Below are positions 59,301-64,000 of a stretch of DNA of 64,000 nt, piece after piece. The DNA lies in assembly GCA_963965975.1 (NCBI GenBank), contig OZ014412.1, positions 2,048,501 through 2,112,500 of the forward strand, read 5' to 3'. The position numbers were made by a program, and so were the translations under genes. Source of the DNA: Xestospongia bergquistia. Its lineage: Eukaryota; Porifera; Demospongiae; Haplosclerida; Petrosiidae. The number at the start of each line of letters is the position of its first letter. Position 1 is the first letter of the stretch. Under the pieces are notes generated by a model, which searched no databases, was not told where the DNA came from, and saw nothing but the letters and a program-made list of their open reading frames with translations.

Positions 59301-59805
59301 AATGTAGTAGGTACATATATGTTTATTTACATATTATGATGTCATAACACAAATTCTCAAACTCACAGTAAGAGATGGTCCTATTTCCAGACCAGAGCAA
59401 AAACAGAAATCTTTTAAGACCATAAAGCCTCATCTTAAGTCCTTTATGACCACTTCCAATATCTATTCAGAGTCCCAGTCTAATATTAATAGACAAAAAC
59501 ATTCGATTAGAAAAGTCTTTAATAAATATAAATACCGTGGACGAGTATATGATTCACGTCTATGGCAATTAGTTGAAGAGTTAGCCAAATCTGATCTCGT
59601 TCCTCCAGAACTTGCATTCAAATCACCTTCATTTAAAGATATCTGTGATAAATTTTTAGAGAAAATGGAATCATGTTCTGATGTAGAATATCATTGTAGG
59701 ATGTTCCTAACAATATGTTCCAAATTTAGTGGCAGTCGTATTGCAATTGCTGGTAGAGAAATTCAACGTGATTTGAGGAGTGAGGGTGTGATCATTAATA
59801 TATGA
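56325..59805 (+). CDS. Receptor H: Ig-FN3 single-pass receptor with unrecognised helical tail domain
   Basis: Nine exons (56325-56382, 57378-57965, 58021-58106, 58165-58396, 58444-58782, 58827-58949, 58995-59123, 59245-59310, 59369-59805) join in phase to 685 aa. Signal peptide (LAVSLVFLPFITKIYSF), Ig, FN3, second FN3-like and cysteine-paired domains match receptor G in order. Ig and FN3 are fused in one 588-nt exon, the exact sum of G's two 294-nt exons. The membrane helix is in exon 7 (GIMLIIVVITIIVIVIVCLKKKR). The tail differs completely from G's: basic linker, then about 95 residues (from RGRVYDSRLWQLVEELAKSD to RDLRSEGVIIN) that look alpha-helical and match no family I recognise. A short exon at 59180 was rejected because it stops after 12 codons. 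Confidence 0.8.
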
Positions 59806-60225
59806 ACTGAAACTAAAACTATTCAACATTAGAGTATAGTTTGATGTGTTTTAACATCTATATCAATAGTTGTATTGTATAATGTATTCTCACCTCCTGT
59901 GAATTATTACTTAGGATTAGTCATTTTGATTATTAGAGGTTGATTGCTATGCAGTTAATTGAAATTGATAAATTTTAATAAGATAATTGTTCATGGGTTA
60001 TGAGGTCTATATATATAATATATGCATATATATACATATATTCACATTGTGTTACAATAGAACAGACCAAATCCATTATAATTGCTTCATTATCACCATA
60101 GCAATCTATTATAGTAATACAGCATACGGTATAGTAATACAGCATACGGTTCTTATGAGCAGCTGAGTTGAATCTGTTATAAATTATATTATATTATGTT
60201 ATAGAGTTTATTTATCCTGTGACTT
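59806..60225. other. Intergenic region after receptor H
   Basis: It contains receptor H 3' flank and a duplicated 18-bp unit (atagtaatacagcatacggt, at 60113-60150). Nothing else is supported. Confidence 0.5.
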
Positions 60226-61100
60226 GTTACAATAATAGTAACTTACAATGTTCAAGGACTCATTCTACAGTACTACTCTGATAATGGATCAGTTGTTGTA
60301 TAGTGTAGGTTTGCTGAGAGATCTACTGCTGATGGATGTCATGTGATATTTAATGAGTCTTCTAAAGGAACTGTGAAGTCTATTAATATGAGTAAATCCA
60401 ATATAGAGGAGAGTACAGTATACAACTCTACCAGTTAGTGGTAACTATACTGTGACAGTTCATGATATAGTAGATGGTACTATTATAACTAACCCATCTG
60501 TTGTGTACCCTCAAATACTGGAGCATATCTTACTGTTACCATCTCCTACTGATATTACTATCACTAAGAAATATATTTCAACTATATTACTTTTATATTC
60601 TGACTAGTTACTACATCAAGTGAAGAAATTGTCTCAACTCTTAGTAAGTAGTATTAGATACTAGTTCAAGTGTTAATATAGTCTCTCTGATCAGTAACAT
60701 TACTACCAGTACTGATATAATGACACCTGTAGAACCTACTAGTGGAATATCTAATAGTAAGTATATTATATATATATTAGGTTATAGTGATGATTATTTG
60801 TAGTTCCAGGAAATATCTATTTGATATCTGGTATACTAGTTTCTATGGTTATATTGATGATGACATCTGTAATAATTATATATATATATATTTGTCTTAT
60901 TGTCCAGATGAGTAAGAAACAATCAATAACACTCAATGAAGGTATGTGGAATTACTATCACTTTATAATTCTATTTTTAGTAAGAGCTGGAATACAATAT
61001 ATACAAGCTCATAACAATCAGTATGTTGCTAGTATAATCTACCACTATTACTCACTTATACAGTTACAAAGTTCCAGTTCAATTAAGTACAACTACTACT
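60226..61100 (+). pseudogene. Receptor pseudogene I (3' half of a G/H-type receptor)
   Basis: 60245-60560 is a close copy of receptor H exon 5 (GLTL..YSDNGSVVV, TADGCHVIF). The Glu codon after SVVV is changed to TAG at 60301-60303, and 8 nt are lost near 60423 relative to H (58627), shifting the frame. Stalk-like and membrane-like remnants follow (60660-60925, including ISGILVSMVILMMTSVIIIY). No Ig or FN3 exons lie upstream. Confidence 0.85.
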
Positions 61101-61491
61101 GATCCTTACCATATAAGTCATCATGAGGTATGTACTGTTATATATGTCATAATTTTCTCATGTACAGTTATGTAAACAGTAAACAGATATTGACATCATA
61201 TATGACTAGTAATAATATCTGTCTTATGATATTATTAGTGTTAATAGAGAATGACAAAATGATATGTTATTATAAAAAATTATACACTATATGGTAATTA
61301 CAGTATTTACTGTGTCTGTTAATATGATGTATTACTATAATAATAGTAAAGAGATGTTTGTTTGTTTTATGAATGAATAAATGGCCTAGATATCTGTCCA
61401 TTCAGTTATCTATTTGTTTATCTATCCTATTAATCCATCCATCTATATCTGTCCATTTATCTATTCTCATATGTTCTCCCATATTCTTTAC

Positions 61492-61722
61492 ATCATGACT
61501 TAAAATATCATCTATTCTTTCTTCAACTATCATCTCAAATTTTGGAGCAGATTGGTGAAGTAACAAGTAATTAGACGATGTCAGAATTTCCACCTAATAG
61601 ATGTCAATAAGGAATAAATGGATGGACAGATAGATGAATAAATGCATTACCTTTAAAACATCATCAGTAACACTATCTCGACCTGATAATGTCTCTCTCT
61701 TTCCTTCCAAGGAGGTGGTCAT
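61492..61722 (-). CDS. Orphan 5' exons of an unrecognised gene
   Basis: Exon 1 (61651-61722, 24 codons from ATG, starts MTTSLEGKRETLSGRDSV) ends at a good donor. Exon 2 (61492-61593, 34 codons, includes SSNYLLLHQSAPKFEMIVEER) joins in phase and ends at a possible donor gtaaag. No further exon was found to the left, where the next gene is pseudogene I. Either it is a 5' gene fragment, like the CEP70 relics beside other receptors, or it has a distant exon I missed. Reading through the donor continues 29 codons into low-complexity sequence and stops. It is divergent from receptor J by 448 bp. Confidence 0.45.
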
Positions 61723-62170
61723 AAAATATTAGATCAATGTACTCTGTTATTAACAAAAAAGAATTGTGTTAATAGAATAATCATAAAACTGGTATATTAA
61801 TTATGTACATGCGTTGTTGTGGTAACCAATATATATGTATAGTGTGTATTTGACATTGATGCTGAGAAGGGTCTGAACATGACAGAAATTTCAAAAGGGA
61901 TTGGTACTAAAGATATAAAATCATCAACTAGGTGTACATTTGAGGTAATACATTATATTATTATAGTATGTTAATACACTTTATTATAATAGGTATCTCT
62001 ACTGATCTTAAACCAATAGGACAAATTTAGCAATATGTTATGACATCATCACAATTATGTTATTAAATAAAAGATTGTAAACTTATTAAATTTTTTTCAT
62101 AACTAAAGGTATAACATTAATAATAATTCATAATAGTTTGTTACATCATCGATATCTAACTCTGGCAAGG

Positions 62171-64000
62171 ATGATGATAAAGTTAGTGAAGATATTGTGT
62201 TATATGTTACTACTAGTACAACTAGGAGATGGACAAGAACCTACCAACAGACCTAGTAATGGTAAGTAGTTGTTGTTAGAGTGAATATTAATATATACTT
62301 CATAATAATAGGTGTACAACTGTATCTACCCTATGAGAATAGGATAATACCAGACTTCTCAATGATATATGCTGGACAGTTTTTTGATGGTGATTGGAAT
62401 GGTGATGGTGTCAGTGATGTCTTGTGGTGTCAGAGTGCTAATAGTGGTTCTAATATTGGACTGTGGTATTATCCTAATGGTACTCAAATACCTTTGTTTA
62501 ATGGAAACTTTGATCAAAGTAATTCCACAAGTCCAATATTCTCTAAGAGGTTCAGAGGTCAGATTGCACTAGCTAGAAAGTATGAACTATCAGGTTATGA
62601 AGGTCTGTACACCTGTATCATTCCCGATGAGAATGGAGTGCACCGAACACTAGTGGTAGGAGTTTATGGAAGTTATACCTACAATATTAATGGTCAGTGA
62701 CTGAGTTCATGTAATAATAAAGTGATGATATATCTCACTCTTATATAGATGGTCCTGATGCAGACTCCTCGATGCAGTTCTCTCTCATCTCTACAAGAGA
62801 TGTTAAACCTCCAGTCTTCACTCTCACCTTCACTGTCTCTGATGGACCTCCCACTGATGTCACTTGTATAGATGAAAGTAACCCATTTACCATTTTTAGT
62901 GGTGACCTGTCTCGTGTGGTGGTGAATGGACCAGGATCTGTTACACAGGTGACAGTGACAGTGAGAATGAGACAAGCTGGTACTTATCAATGTACTGTTT
63001 CCAATGCCAGAGTAACTAATGGTCCTATACCTGGACAAAGTGGTCCAATTGCTACAAATAGTAGCAGTACATCACATACTATAACAGGTTAGTAAATCAC
63101 TGAGTAAGATGGTATATATATTCTCTCTCTGTTACAGTTGCTGGTACTCCTACTGGTCTGACTGCTACAAGACTGAACACAGGTCTGGCTCATGTACAGC
63201 TCTTCTGGCCATCTGTGTCAGGAGTAGCTGGTTATGAGGTGTTCTATCAACTCAGTAGTGGTAGTAGTTCTGTTATGAGTGCAGGAACTACAACTAACAC
63301 AATGTTGAATATAACATCAGGACTGAGTTTATACAGTACATACAACTTCTTTGTAGTATCATATGGTAGTGAGAGTAGTACAGTATTACCTAGTGATCAT
63401 AGTAATAATGTCACTGTGACATTTAATGGTAAGTTTGTGAATAGAAATATAAAGTAAAATGATATTCATTCCTACTTTTAGTAATCCCTTTTCCCTCTCT
63501 GACACTTACTACCACCAATACAACTATTACTATGACATGGATACCATCTACATTTGCTCCTCAAACATATCAGAGTTATCTTCAATGTCGTAGAAGATGT
63601 GAACAGACTTTTGGTCTTACTATAATCTCTAATTCATCAATCTCATCACCATATACATTTACTGGTATTGATCCTGGTACTTACTGTATTGTTAGTCTCA
63701 ATGGAATATATGGTAGTGAACAAGCTTCCTTATCTTCTGCGTCTACCACTACACTCTCATCTGGTAAAGTATATTACATTCTCATATTCACAACTATTAT
63801 GCTGTTCTTACATTATCTACAGTACCCACATCATCTGTCAGTAGTGTCACTATATCATCAGTTGAGGAAAACTCCATGATTGTCTCATGGGATGAGGTAC
63901 CTTGCTCTGGACAGAATGGACCCATCACTGGTTATTTGCTAGTGTTCTACTATACAAACACAACATTCAGTGACAAAGTTAACATCACTGGAGGAGACAA
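62171..64000 (+). CDS. Receptor J: Ig-Ig-FN3-FN3-FN3.. protein, 3' end beyond window
   Basis: Six exons are visible (62171-62261, 62312-62692, 62749-63087, 63138-63428, 63482-63763, 63823 to the window edge), in phase. Signal peptide (LVKILCYMLLLVQLGDG), then an Ig-like domain in exon 2 (Cys of VLWCQS and YTCII), a second Ig in exon 3 (DVTCIDES...GTYQCTVSNA), and FN3 domains in exons 4, 5 and 6 (GYEVFYQLSSG; TWIPSTF; SWDEVPCSGQNGPITGY). Exon 2 carries DGDWNGDGVSD, which has the spacing of an FG-GAP or EF-type calcium loop. Base composition is slightly less AT-rich than its neighbours. Membrane and tail exons lie beyond the window. Confidence 0.82.

Overview
This window looks like an animal nuclear genome: AT-rich, with many short introns (often about 50-100 bp, GT..AG) and tightly packed genes. 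Conserved metazoan genes (SGK3, DPAGT1, PPP2R1A, SMG9, glycerol kinase, 2-hydroxyacid oxidase, CEP70) sit beside lineage-specific Ig/fibronectin-III receptors, UNC5-like ZU5/Death receptors and a TRAF-like RING protein. Compactness, AT content and the receptor repertoire suggest a sponge, probably a demosponge such as Amphimedon; this is inference, not a database match. Exon models were built by hand from splice sites, and reading phase was checked across every junction of the main genes.

Layout. 1-2.8 kb: minus-strand Ig/FN3 receptor (A), open at the left edge. 3.05-5.7 kb: SGK3-like kinase (+). 6.5-9.3 kb: DPAGT1 (-). 9.7-13.4 kb: PP2A scaffold subunit A (-), head-to-head across 92 bp with SMG9 (+, 13.5-16.8 kb). 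17.2-20.4 kb: glycerol kinase (-). 20.4-22.4 kb: intergenic, with a palindromic MITE. 22.4-28.0 kb: recent 2.7-kb tandem duplication carrying two 2-hydroxyacid oxidase genes. 28.25-28.83 kb: CEP70 pseudogene. 28.9-32.3 kb: receptor C (+). 33.3-38.9 kb: UNC5-like receptor D (+). 40.2-42.3 kb: intact CEP70 (-). 42.9-43.4 kb: receptor pseudogene F. 43.6-44.8 kb: intronless TRAF-like RING gene (-). 46.8-52.5 kb: UNC5-like receptor E (+). 53.8-56.0 kb: receptor G (-), head-to-head with paralogue H (+, 56.3-59.8 kb). 60.2-61.1 kb: receptor pseudogene I. 61.5-61.7 kb: orphan 5' exons (-). 62.2-64 kb: receptor J (+), open at the right edge.

The left 20 kb is ordinary housekeeping sequence. The right 36 kb is a fast-evolving receptor cluster that appears to mix modules. 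D and E carry nearly identical ZU5-Death-Death tails with six exons of exactly equal length, under unrelated ectodomains. G and H share an ectodomain but have different tails (two NPxY motifs in G, an unrecognised helical domain in H). E shares its first two Ig exons with A. Broken CEP70 5' ends lie next to several receptor starts, as if CEP70 plus a divergent promoter travelled with receptor 5' ends. A sponge recognition or innate-signalling locus that diversifies by duplication, exon swapping and gene conversion is the most interesting hypothesis here; recognition function is inferred only.
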